64,000 nucleotides of DNA from an uncultured Ruminococcus sp. Its GTDB lineage: Bacteria > Bacillota > Clostridia > Oscillospirales > Acutalibacteraceae. A program made the position numbers and the translations under genes. Below, in pieces: positions 25,021-33,176 of this stretch (within the stretch, counting starts at the first letter, position 1; each line of letters starts with the position of its first letter). The stretch is from positions 1 to 64,000 of the forward strand of contig CATXZD010000011.1 in NCBI GenBank assembly GCA_958403905.1. Reading direction: 5' to 3'. The notes under the pieces are model-generated. The model did not search any database. It was not told where the DNA came from and was given only the letters and a program-made list of their open reading frames with translations.

Positions 25021-26469
25021 TTATTCCTTAAGTTTTTTAAGAACAGCCTTAAGATATTCCCAGCATCTTTCAACAGATGCTATTTCCATTTTCTCCTCAG
25101 GTGTGTGTGCGTGGTAAATATTCGGACCAAAGGAAACGGCGTCCATATTAGTAATCTTACCGGCTAAAATTCCACACTCAAGTCCCGCATGGATTGCAGT
25201 AACAACAGGTTTTTCACCATATAATTCAGAATAAACCTTAACCATAATATCTCTAAGCTTTGAGTCTGCACGATATTCCCAAGCAGGGTAGTCGGACATA
25301 AACTCAATATTACCGTTAAGATATTCGATAAATGATTTAAGCTTCTGAATAATAGCCTGCTTGCCGGCAGCGGCATTGCTTCTGAGAAGAAAAGACATTG
25401 CAATATGGTCAGCTTTTGTTTCAATAATACCCATATTAAGGGAAGTCTGTACCATATTAGTAATATCAGGACTCATTGTTTGTACGCCGTCAGGAATTTG
25501 CAGTAATGTAAAAAGTACCGTCTGTGTAGAGTGATGATCCATACATTTTTCAGAAAGCTTGCAAGGCGCTACAGTAATGTGTAAATCAGGCTCATTAACG
25601 ATTTTTTCGTTTTTTATCATTGTGATAAATTTTTTTGCAGCAGCAATAAATTTATCTTGATTGCTGCTTTCAACACATACTGTTGCAACAGCCTCTTTAG
25701 GAATAGCGTTGTATTTTTTACCGCCGCTGATACTGCAAATTTTAAACTCTGTTTCCTGATATATATAATTAAGCATTCTGCCTGTAAGCTTGTTAGCGTT
25801 TACTCTGCCTTTGTTGATTTCCGTGCCGGAGTGACCGCCTTTAAGTCCTGCAATTGTAAAAGCAAAGGCTGTGCCTGTTGCCTTTTCCGTGGTAAAAGGA
25901 ACGCTGCAAACAGCTCTTACACCACCTGCACAGCTTACCGTAAGGATGCCTTCTACTTCAGAATCAATATTGATAAGCCTGTTTGTGTGCAAATTTTTAA
26001 CATCAATGGCTCTTGCTCCAATCATACCTATTTCCTCATCAGCAGTAAAAATCAGCTCAAGGGGAGGGTGGGGATTTGTTTTGTCTTCCATTAGCGTAAG
26101 CATATATGCTATGGCTACACCATCGTCACCGCCTAAGGTTGTATTGTTTGCAAAAATATATTCCTCATCACAAAGCAGTTGAAGCGAATCATTCTGCATA
26201 TCTAAAATACAGCCATCTGTTTTGTCACAAACCATATCAAGATGTCCCTGCAAGGCTACAGGCGCAGCGTTTTCATATCCCTGAGTTCCGTCAACATAAA
26301 TAATTACGTTGTCAGCACGGTCCTGAACGTATTTGTAATTGAGCTTTTTTGCCTGTTCAACACAGTAGTCGCTGATTTTCTTTGTGTTTCCCGAACCGTG
26401 AGGGATTGAAGAAAGAATTTTGAAATTTTTGAAAACTTCATATGGTTTTAATTCTGATATATCTCTCAT
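25021..26469 (-). CDS. pepD: Aminoacyl-histidine (Xaa-His) dipeptidase, M20 family
   Basis: Cytosolic metallopeptidase of 482 aa that hydrolyses dipeptides such as beta-Ala-His or Xaa-His. M20 motifs are QGHLDMVC, TLGGDDGVAIAY (metal-binding aspartate), TADEEIGMIGA (catalytic glutamates) and the later HAGLECGIL. The start at 26469 is chosen because AAGGAGG lies just upstream; the longer open frame would add 38 unrelated residues over the promoter. It is the first gene of a unit with the DUF819 membrane protein. Confidence 0.93.
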   Translation of the reverse strand: MRDISELKPYEVFKNFKILSSIPHGSGNTKKISDYCVEQAKKLNYKYVQDRADNVIIYVDGTQGYENAAPVALQGHLDMVCDKTDGCILDMQNDSLQLLCDEEYIFANNTTLGGDDGVAIAYMLTLMEDKTNPHPPLELIFTADEEIGMIGARAIDVKNLHTNRLINIDSEVEGILTVSCAGGVRAVCSVPFTTEKATGTAFAFTIAGLKGGHSGTEINKGRVNANKLTGRMLNYIYQETEFKICSISGGKKYNAIPKEAVATVCVESSNQDKFIAAAKKFITMIKNEKIVNEPDLHITVAPCKLSEKCMDHHSTQTVLFTLLQIPDGVQTMSPDITNMVQTSLNMGIIETKADHIAMSFLLRSNAAAGKQAIIQKLKSFIEYLNGNIEFMSDYPAWEYRADSKLRDIMVKVYSELYGEKPVVTAIHAGLECGILAGKITNMDAVSFGPNIYHAHTPEEKMEIASVERCWEYLKAVLKKLKE

Positions 26470-26494
26470 TCTAAGCCTCCTTTCTTTATTCGGT

Positions 26495-26524
26495 TTTATA
26501 CATTTTACCACACTTTTTGTGCAA
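26495..26524 (-). promoter_or_regulatory. Promoter of the pepD-DUF819 unit
   Basis: Minus strand TTGCAC (26524-26519) and TATAAA (26500-26495), 18-bp spacer. Confidence 0.65.
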
Positions 26525-26641
26525 ATACAATAAAATTTATTATAAAATATTTGACATATAATATATTTTCCACTTATTGCCAAAAAATATTGAAGTTTAT
26601 TTCTGATATTATGTGTTTACTTAAAAAGCTAAGAAACTGCG

Positions 26642-26675
26642 AAGAATGAAGTCCGAAAACTTCATTCTTTTTACT
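26642..26675 (+). terminator. Orphan plus-strand terminator hairpin
   Basis: AAGAATGAAGT / ACTTCATTCTT around a CCGAAA loop, followed by TTTTTA. No plus-strand gene lies upstream for more than 2.9 kb, so it may end a small RNA or stop antisense transcription toward 26894. Confidence 0.55.
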
Positions 26676-26820
26676 GTCTCTTTTTGTAACTCTACGCTCG
26701 AACTTTTATAATTAAATTAATTTATAAATCGGACTATTGTAGTTGATAAACTAAAATTATAGGTATGTTAAGAGATAATCGGATTATTTTATAAATACTA
26801 TAGCCAAAATCATATTTTTG

Positions 26821-26829
26821 TGGTATAAT
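26821..26829 (+). promoter_or_regulatory. Extended -10 promoter of the HprK-like gene
   Basis: TGGTATAAT, a perfect extended -10 element. No good -35 hexamer is seen at 17 bp, which fits an extended -10 class promoter. Confidence 0.65.
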
Positions 26830-26893
26830 TTTCTATTATAAAATACTGCACAGTGATTTTTAAAATATTGCTGTTTACAAACGAGGAGCAATT

Positions 26894-27613
26894 ATGCCAA
26901 TTTATAATATTGCAGACCTTAATATTTTAATAAATCCTCGAAGCGATGAAGTAAAAAAGCGGCTTTTGCCGTATATTGCCGATTGCGATTTATTTGATTT
27001 TGAGGTGAAGGTATCACAAAGCGAGATTGAAGAATATATTTCTGCATCAAAAGAGAGTTGCAGTAATTTTTCGGTTGAAGGTACTTTGATTCTCACGCAA
27101 ATTTGCAATACTATTCTTCAAAAGTACGACGGCTTTTTCTTTCATTCTTCCAGTCTTATGCTTGACGGCGAAGGGTATGTGTTTACCGCTGCAAGCGGTA
27201 CTGGCAAGTCAACTCATGCGGCATTGTGGAGAAAGCTTTTTAAAGACAGAGTTGTGATGGTTAACGACGATAAGCCGATTATCCGAAAAAAAGACGGTGT
27301 TTTCTATGTTTACGGTATGCCGTGGATGGGCAAAAGCAACATTGGAAATAATATAAAGGCTCCCGTTAAGGCAGTTTACATTTTACAAAGAGGAGAAAAA
27401 AACAGCGCTGTAAGGGTGAAACCCGGCGAGGTTTTTAAAAATCTTCTTGAAGCCACCGTTGTCCCTGCTGACAGAAAAAATATGGAGAAGCTGTTAAAGC
27501 TCTTTGACGAATTTTTCAGCTCAGTTTCACTTTTTCTCCTTACCTGCAATACGGATATTGAGGCGGCTCAGGTTGCATACAGTGCCTCAAAAAAAATATT
27601 GCCACATTCGTAA
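26894..27613 (+). CDS. HPr kinase-like P-loop protein
   Basis: A 239-residue soluble protein with Walker A AASGTGKSTHAALW at about residues 98-111 and a Walker B-like VMVNDDKPII, followed by the MPWMGKSNIG segment. These match the HPr kinase / PEP carboxykinase-like fold seen in proteins found near PqqD-type peptide modification genes. No such partner, precursor peptide or radical SAM gene lies here, so it is an orphan member. It is followed 14 bp later by the hydrate epimerase gene and may be cotranscribed. Substrate unknown; it is not the true HprK, as the HprK N-terminal domain and signature are missing. Confidence 0.7.
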   Translation: MPIYNIADLNILINPRSDEVKKRLLPYIADCDLFDFEVKVSQSEIEEYISASKESCSNFSVEGTLILTQICNTILQKYDGFFFHSSSLMLDGEGYVFTAASGTGKSTHAALWRKLFKDRVVMVNDDKPIIRKKDGVFYVYGMPWMGKSNIGNNIKAPVKAVYILQRGEKNSAVRVKPGEVFKNLLEATVVPADRKNMEKLLKLFDEFFSSVSLFLLTCNTDIEAAQVAYSASKKILPHS

Positions 27614-27627
27614 AGGAAGTAATAACA

Positions 27628-28485
27628 ATGGATTTATTACAGGTAGTATCTGTTGAAAATATGCGCAAAAGCGATGCGCATACAATTGAACATCACACAA
27701 GCTCGGCGGAGCTTATGTACAGAGCGGCACAGGGGATATATGACGCTGTGCAGTTTGTCGGAAATGTTGCCATAGTTTGCGGCAAAGGCAACAACGCAGG
27801 CGATGGATATGCTTTGGCGTGTATTCTTTGCAAAAACGGAGTTATTCCTACAATTTTTCGAGCGTCAGACGGTTTTTCAAAGGACGGTCTTTATTACTAT
27901 AAAACTGCGCTTTCACTGGGGGCGCATGAAGAGATCATTGAACTTGCAAACGGTTTTACAGGCTATGATATTGTGGTTGACTGCTTGCTCGGAACAGGTT
28001 TTTCGGGTGAACTCAAGGGACAAATCAGATACGCCGTTGAGCAGATAAACTCATCTAACGCATATGTTGTAAGCGCAGACATCAACAGCGGACTTAACGG
28101 TGACACAGGCGTTGCCGATATTGCCGTAAATTCCGACTTAACGGTATCAATCGGAGCGTACAAAACGGGACTTTTTCTCAATGACGCACCGTACTACATT
28201 GACAAGCTTGTAAATGCTGATATAGGAATACATATGCTTAAAGAGGAATATAAGCTTATTGATTACTCGCTTTTGCATATGTTTGAGGGATATAATTCCG
28301 AAGTTATGAATATTGAGGAACTGTTTGAAAAATACGGCTATGAGCCTGAAAGCTGCAATGTCGCCGAGTGTCTTGCTCAAATCAGCAGTGAAAAGCGAAA
28401 GACTATTGTAGTTAAAACAGAACATTCGGCAGTTATTGCCGATTTAAAATACATTTATTTTTGCGCAGATTATGTAAGAGTATAG
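27628..28485 (+). CDS. nnrE: NAD(P)H-hydrate epimerase (YjeF N-terminal type)
   Basis: Enzyme of nicotinamide nucleotide repair that interconverts R and S hydrates of NAD(P)H. The YjeF_N fold shows VCGKGNNAGDGYALA (phosphate-binding loop; GGDG is usual, here AGDG), DCLLGTGFSG and SADINSGLNGDTG. The family enzyme usually continues into an ADP-dependent dehydratase domain; here 285 residues include the epimerase and a further 75 residues (from about 210) without clear similarity, so the dehydratase must be encoded elsewhere. ATG follows AAAGGAAG. Confidence 0.85.
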   Translation: MDLLQVVSVENMRKSDAHTIEHHTSSAELMYRAAQGIYDAVQFVGNVAIVCGKGNNAGDGYALACILCKNGVIPTIFRASDGFSKDGLYYYKTALSLGAHEEIIELANGFTGYDIVVDCLLGTGFSGELKGQIRYAVEQINSSNAYVVSADINSGLNGDTGVADIAVNSDLTVSIGAYKTGLFLNDAPYYIDKLVNADIGIHMLKEEYKLIDYSLLHMFEGYNSEVMNIEELFEKYGYEPESCNVAECLAQISSEKRKTIVVKTEHSAVIADLKYIYFCADYVRV

Positions 28486-28527
28486 GATTAAATGAAAACG
28501 ACATGGTTTTGCGAGGTGGGTTATGGT

Positions 28528-29358
28528 ATGAATTACAAGAGATTTTTGGTTGTTCCCAGCCCGAATTATGCGGCAAGAATTTTCAGATACCCTGAAGAGA
28601 TTGATAATTTTAACTTTCCCCTGCATTGGCACAGAGATTACGAATTTATCTATGTGCAAAAAGGTCCTTTAAAGGTGCAAAAAAACGATTGTCAGATTAT
28701 TATAAACGACGGAGAGGTTTATTTTTTGAACAGTGAGGAAATTCATTCCTACATTGATTTGACAGATGAACTGCAGTTTGTTGTTGTTAATATCTCTCCT
28801 AAAATTTTAAGACCATATTTTGAAAACCCGGAGGACATCCCCACCTTTGAAATTGTAAAGGGAGAAGCTTGCGATAATATTGCAGGCGCTATGAGGATTT
28901 TGTATGAATGTGAAAACCAAAACGACAGACTTGAAATTTTGAGAATTAAAGCAATCCTTAACTATATCTCATATAATCTTATGAAATATTTCAATAATCC
29001 GAATATTAGTTTTGTAAAGGGTTCGGATTCCGACGATTTTGACTGCGCTAAAAGTGCGCTAAAATATATGGAGGAAAATTATGCCAGGAACATTTCACTG
29101 ACCGACATTGCAAGCTATGTAGGTATGACGCCGGCACATTTTTCGAAGTATTTTAAAGACAAGAATGATATGACGTTTTCTAAATATCTGCGCAGAATCC
29201 GACTTGATCACGCAATCAAGGATTTGCGTGACAGCGAAATGTCTGTTAAGACAGCGGCGCTTAAAAACGGATTTCCGAATGTAAATTCGCTCATTCTTAT
29301 CTGCAAGGAAACTTACGGAAGAACTCCGCTTGAGATGAAGCAATTTGTCAGAACCTGA
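28528..29358 (+). CDS. AraC family transcriptional regulator
   Basis: A 276-residue regulator. The N-terminal cupin-type sensor contains LHWHRDYEFIYVQKG, which often binds sugars, and the C-terminal 100 residues form two helix-turn-helix motifs, ISLTDIASYVGMTPAHFSKYF and VKTAALKNGFPNVNSL, ending with TYGRTPLEMKQF. The start at 28528 is preferred since GAGGTGGG lies 8 bp upstream; a longer start at 28492 adds 12 residues. Target genes are not obvious here. Confidence 0.9.
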   Translation: MNYKRFLVVPSPNYAARIFRYPEEIDNFNFPLHWHRDYEFIYVQKGPLKVQKNDCQIIINDGEVYFLNSEEIHSYIDLTDELQFVVVNISPKILRPYFENPEDIPTFEIVKGEACDNIAGAMRILYECENQNDRLEILRIKAILNYISYNLMKYFNNPNISFVKGSDSDDFDCAKSALKYMEENYARNISLTDIASYVGMTPAHFSKYFKDKNDMTFSKYLRRIRLDHAIKDLRDSEMSVKTAALKNGFPNVNSLILICKETYGRTPLEMKQFVRT

Positions 29359-29460
29359 TTTTGTTTTAAATCTTTTCTGCGCTCAACAGACAAATGCGAC
29401 AAATTGCGTATTGAACAAATTAAGCGAAAGTGATAAAATGTGTTTGAAAGGATGACTTTT

Positions 29461-29877
29461 ATGCGCGGACTTATGCAGAAAATTGCAGTTTTTATGCAGG
29501 GAAGATACGGCAACGACAGATTCAACAATTTTTTGTACATTGTTTTCTTTGCCCTTTGGGTTGTTAATATTTTTGTGTGGAACAGAACGGCAAGTCTTGT
29601 AATAGATTTACTGATGCTCACCGTACTTGTGTATACGTTGTTTCGTACCCTGTCACGCAATATTAACAAGAGAAGTATTGAAAACAGAACTTTTATGCAA
29701 ATTTTTGACAGCGTTAAAAACTGGTTTACGCTTACGCAGAAAAAGTTTCGCGACCGCAAAGATTTCAGATATATCAAATGCCCCGTTTGCAAGGCTCAGC
29801 TTCGTGTAAAAAACAAAAAAGGTAATCACGTTGTAAGGTGTCCCCGCTGCGGAAGCGAGTTTGACAAGAAAATTTAG
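29461..29877 (+). CDS. Membrane protein with C-terminal zinc ribbon
   Basis: A 138-residue protein with two membrane segments (about residues 24-42 and 47-65) and a cytosolic basic stretch followed by a four-cysteine zinc ribbon, KCPVCKAQL ... VRCPRCGSEFDKK. Function is unknown; the ribbon suggests nucleic-acid or protein contact at the membrane. ATG 29461 is preferred because AAAGG lies 9 bp upstream; GTG 29440 and ATG 29452 are alternatives. Confidence 0.8.
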   Translation: MRGLMQKIAVFMQGRYGNDRFNNFLYIVFFALWVVNIFVWNRTASLVIDLLMLTVLVYTLFRTLSRNINKRSIENRTFMQIFDSVKNWFTLTQKKFRDRKDFRYIKCPVCKAQLRVKNKKGNHVVRCPRCGSEFDKKI

Positions 29878-29886
29878 TTATTAAGA

Positions 29887-29924
29887 AAAACACGGACAGA
29901 CGTTTTATCGCCTGCCCGTGTTTT
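29887..29924 (+). terminator. Terminator after the zinc-ribbon gene
   Basis: AAAACACGG-CAG / CTG-CCGTGTTTT stem with an unpaired base and a 12-nt loop, then GATTTT. Confidence 0.8.
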
Positions 29925-29957
29925 GATTTTATTTGTTCCGACTTGTTATACTGATAT

Positions 29958-30022
29958 CCGATTAAAAGCAGACAACCTTAGTCTACTTTTAATCAAATAC
30001 CGGTATTAATCGGATACCGGTA
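29958..30022. repeat. Two adjacent inverted repeats between convergent genes
   Basis: GATTAAAAGCAGAC pairs with GTCTACTTTTAATC with one mismatch, and ATACCGGTAT is repeated in inverted form around TAATCGG. The second lies over the 3' end of the HAD gene and may act as its terminator. Confidence 0.6.
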
Positions 30023-30731
30023 TAAAAAGCTGTTGCAGAAATTTATAAAATTCCTCAAAACTGCCGTTTTTGTATTTTGAATAATCCTTGTTATCACGGT
30101 TCACAATTGTGTCGGTGATAAGGTATGTGTCAAAGCCGAGTTTTTCGGCGCACATATCTTCATCAACGTCGTTGCCAATCATAATGCTTTCTTCGGGCAA
30201 AATTCCGCATTTTTCGCAGATTAACTCAAAATATTTCAGGTTCGGCTTGCAACAGCCTGAATTTTCGTAGAATGTTACAAATTCAAAGTCATCGGCAGAA
30301 ACGCCTGCCCATTCAAGACGGCGGCGAGTTGCAACCTCGGGAAAAATCGGGTTAGTTGCCGCAATCAGCCTGCCTCCGTTTTGCTTGATAAGGTCAATGC
30401 TTTTTTTGGCAAAGGGCGTTGTTTTTGTAGCCTCTTTTGCCGCAATAAATTCCTTTGTGTAGTAGTCGTCAAACTGCTTAATATACGGCGTTAAGTCCAC
30501 ATTGCATTCAGACGAAGCGGTTTCCCAGAAAACGTCCTTGTTTATGCGCGAGTTATCGTTTTTTGCCATAGCGCTTGTGCCTTTCCAGATCGCTTTTACA
30601 AGTGTGTCGCCGTCTATGTTCAATACAGGCACAAATCTTTTGCATAGCGAAGAAAAGTAAAGCTTTGTAAAATACTCCATATCCATCGGAAGCAGAGTTC
30701 CGTCTAAATCAAAAAGATAATTTTTATACAT
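30006..30731 (-). CDS. HAD family phosphatase
   Basis: A 241-residue haloacid dehalogenase-type hydrolase. Motif I is FDLDGTLLPMD, motif II AATNPIF and motif IV IGNDVDEDM, with a helical cap between I and II. The substrate is most likely a small phosphorylated metabolite and cannot be named. It is divergent to the hydroxyacid dehydrogenase gene and uses the same -35 hexamer. Confidence 0.85.
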   Translation of the reverse strand: MYKNYLFDLDGTLLPMDMEYFTKLYFSSLCKRFVPVLNIDGDTLVKAIWKGTSAMAKNDNSRINKDVFWETASSECNVDLTPYIKQFDDYYTKEFIAAKEATKTTPFAKKSIDLIKQNGGRLIAATNPIFPEVATRRRLEWAGVSADDFEFVTFYENSGCCKPNLKYFELICEKCGILPEESIMIGNDVDEDMCAEKLGFDTYLITDTIVNRDNKDYSKYKNGSFEEFYKFLQQLFIPVSD

Positions 30732-30759
30732 TCTGATACCTCCAAAATATTACGAATAT

Positions 30760-30811
30760 ATTATAATTTACAGTTGTCACGATTGCAAGAATAAAATTTT
30801 TACGCTATACT
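30760..30811. promoter_or_regulatory. Divergent promoters sharing one palindromic -35 box
   Basis: TTGCAA at 30783-30788 is its own reverse complement. On the plus strand it pairs with TATACT at 30806-30811 through a 17-bp spacer. On the minus strand it pairs with TATAAT (30765-30760), also at 17 bp. The two promoters therefore compete for one hexamer. Confidence 0.75.
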
Positions 30812-30842
30812 AAATAATACATAAAGGTAAAGGAGCGGACGT

Positions 30843-31790
30843 ATGAAAATTGTACTTACAGACGCACAGACAGTGTTGGATAACCTTGTAAACGCAGATG
30901 TCCTGAAACAATTCGGTGAGGTGGAAGAATACGGACTTTTGAGGTATGACGAGGTAGCAGAAAAAATTGCAGATGCCGATATGGTGGTATGCAACAAGAC
31001 ATTGCTTGATAAAAACACACTAAGGCTTGCAAAAAATCTTAAATATATCGGACTTTTTGCAACAGGCTATAATAACATTGATATAAATTACTGCAAAGAG
31101 CATAATATTGCAGTGTGCAACGCAGGCTCATACTCCACAAACGCAGTTGCACAGCACACCTTCGCGCTTATTTTGGAGCATTTTAACAAAACTGCAAATT
31201 ACAACAAATACGTTCAGGACGGATGTTGGAAACGCAGTAAAACGTTTTCTCCGTTTGTTTATCCGCTGGCAGAGCTTGCAGGAAAAACACTCGGAATTGT
31301 CGGATTCGGAAATATCGGCAGAGCCGTTGCCAAAATTGCAAATGCATTTGAGATGCGGGTAATTGCCTTCAACCGTTCCGAAAAACAGGCTGACGGCGTG
31401 GAATTCGTCAGCTTTAATGATTTGCTGAAAGAAAGCGACGTTGTTACAGTGCATTGCCCGCTTAACAGCGAGTCACAGGATATGTTTGATAAAAACGCAT
31501 TTGCAAAGATGAAAAAGGGCGCATTGTTTGTAAATACTGCTCGCGGAGGCGTTATGATTGAGCAGGATTTGTTTGACACATTGCAGAGTGAACACCTCGG
31601 AGGTGCGGCAATTGACACGCTCAGAGTTGAGCCAATGGAGGAAAACTGTATACTTATGGGCGCAAAAAACTGCATTATGACACCTCATATTGCGTGGGCG
31701 CCCGTTGAAACAAGAGTACGTCTTATGAATATTGTGGCGGAAAACATAAAAGCATTTCTAAGAGGAGCTTCCCAAAACCGAATTGTATGA
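30843..31790 (+). CDS. D-2-hydroxyacid dehydrogenase (NAD-dependent)
   Basis: A 315-residue dehydrogenase that interconverts a 2-oxoacid and the D-2-hydroxyacid. The Rossmann motif is GIVGFGNIGRAVAKI; the catalytic Arg lies in NTARGG, the Glu at VEPMEEN and the His in MTPHIAW. Closest by look to glycerate/hydroxypyruvate reductase-like members, but D-lactate dehydrogenase activity is not excluded. ATG follows AAAGGAGCG. Confidence 0.9.
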   Translation: MKIVLTDAQTVLDNLVNADVLKQFGEVEEYGLLRYDEVAEKIADADMVVCNKTLLDKNTLRLAKNLKYIGLFATGYNNIDINYCKEHNIAVCNAGSYSTNAVAQHTFALILEHFNKTANYNKYVQDGCWKRSKTFSPFVYPLAELAGKTLGIVGFGNIGRAVAKIANAFEMRVIAFNRSEKQADGVEFVSFNDLLKESDVVTVHCPLNSESQDMFDKNAFAKMKKGALFVNTARGGVMIEQDLFDTLQSEHLGGAAIDTLRVEPMEENCILMGAKNCIMTPHIAWAPVETRVRLMNIVAENIKAFLRGASQNRIV

Positions 31791-31832
31791 GCTTTTTCAA
31801 ATCAAGTCATTGACAAAACCTTGCAAAAAACA

Positions 31833-31861
31833 TTGACTTAAAAGCAAAAAAAGCGTACAAT
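31833..31861 (+). promoter_or_regulatory. Promoter of the DUF815 gene
   Basis: TTGACT at 31833-31838 and TACAAT at 31856-31861, 17-bp spacer. Confidence 0.7.
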
Positions 31862-31885
31862 AAAGATTGATTGGGATGATAATTG

Positions 31886-33115
31886 ATGAATAATGTCAAC
31901 AGGACAAAATGGCTTCTTTCCTCACTTTCGGTTTTCAGAGGAATTATGAAAAGAAGCGTTGTTAAGGCTTATTACAAGCTGTTGCTATCGCTTGACAGCG
32001 ATATTGATGAGTTTCTTAATGCTTACGGCGACTTTTTTTCGCTTATAAGCGAAAGAGGTTTCAGCGGCAGATTTGCCTATGCAATGACCGAGGCTGCGCT
32101 GTTTGATGAAAACTGCTTTACAAGGGCTGCAGCAGCAGGAAAGTATGACACTCTGCCCGAAAATGTGCTCAAGGCTGTTAAGCGTGATTGCGAGGCTATT
32201 CTTGCGGCTTCGTCGCTTACGTCCGACGAAGTGCTCAAAGCCTACAAATACTACGATGAAATAAAGGAAATTGCCGACTTTCTTCCACGCTGGGAGGCAG
32301 GCGAATGTGCGCCAAGCTTTAAGATGTTTGACGGTTCGCTTAAAAATGTTGCTCAGTATTACAAAGAGAACGGCTGCGGAATCTTTGCACGTTACAAAGC
32401 GTTTATCTGGCGTGACGGCGATATTCAGCCTGTTTTGCACCCTGACAGAATTGATATGGACTCCTTTACGGGCTACGAAATTCAGAGGGATATGGTTGTG
32501 AACAACACAAGGTCATTTATCGAGGGCAAAAGCTGTAACAATTGTCTTCTTTACGGCGACAAGGGTACAGGCAAAAGCTCAACGGTTAAGGCTATTGCAA
32601 ACAAGTTTCGCAAGGACGGCTTGAGGATTGTTGAAATTCCCAAGGAGCGCCTTATTGACTTTCCGATACTTGTTGACAAAATCGCCGCACTTCCTATGAA
32701 GTTTATCATATTTATTGATGACCTTTCGTTCCAGAAACAGGATCAGAGCTACACGACGCTCAAGGCTGTTTTAGAGGGCGGACTTGCGGCTCGTCCCGAC
32801 AATGCACTTATATATGCAACATCAAATCGACGTCATCTTGTCAAGGAAAGCTTTTCCGACAGAACCGATGATGATGTAAATACACGTGACAATATGCAGG
32901 AGAGCCTTTCGCTGTCCGACCGCTTTGGTCTTGCAGTTTGTTACTCAATTCCCACCAAAAAAGAATTTGTCGATATTGTGTGCGCTCTTGCAAGGCAGAA
33001 GGGCATCAATATGAGCGATGAAGAGCTTGAAAAAGGTGCAGAGAGATTTGCTCTTTCAAGGGGCGGACGTTCGCCTCGTTGTGCAAAGCAGTATGTTGAA
33101 TCGCTGTTTTGCTGA
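31886..33115 (+). CDS. DUF815 family AAA-type ATPase
   Basis: A 409-residue soluble ATPase. An N-terminal helical region of about 200 residues precedes Walker A YGDKGTGKSSTVKAI and Walker B FIIFIDDLSF; a sensor-like segment IYATSNRRHL and the conserved DRFGLAV follow. This is the DUF815 arrangement, AAA-like proteins of unknown cellular role. ATG at 31886 is favoured over TTG 31883. The lipoprotein gene starts 61 bp downstream and may share the transcript. Confidence 0.88.
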   Translation: MNNVNRTKWLLSSLSVFRGIMKRSVVKAYYKLLLSLDSDIDEFLNAYGDFFSLISERGFSGRFAYAMTEAALFDENCFTRAAAAGKYDTLPENVLKAVKRDCEAILAASSLTSDEVLKAYKYYDEIKEIADFLPRWEAGECAPSFKMFDGSLKNVAQYYKENGCGIFARYKAFIWRDGDIQPVLHPDRIDMDSFTGYEIQRDMVVNNTRSFIEGKSCNNCLLYGDKGTGKSSTVKAIANKFRKDGLRIVEIPKERLIDFPILVDKIAALPMKFIIFIDDLSFQKQDQSYTTLKAVLEGGLAARPDNALIYATSNRRHLVKESFSDRTDDDVNTRDNMQESLSLSDRFGLAVCYSIPTKKEFVDIVCALARQKGINMSDEELEKGAERFALSRGGRSPRCAKQYVESLFC

Positions 33116-33176
33116 TAAAATTACGGGCAGTACCGCAAATTTCAGCGGAAAAGCCTGCGATAATCGGAGGAATAGT

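Larger units (their letters stand above)
26525..26893. other. Intergenic region between divergent units
   Basis: About 370 bp with no gene. It has an isolated plus-strand hairpin with a T tract (26642-26675) and the extended -10 promoter of the HprK-like gene. Nothing else was recognised. Confidence 0.6.
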
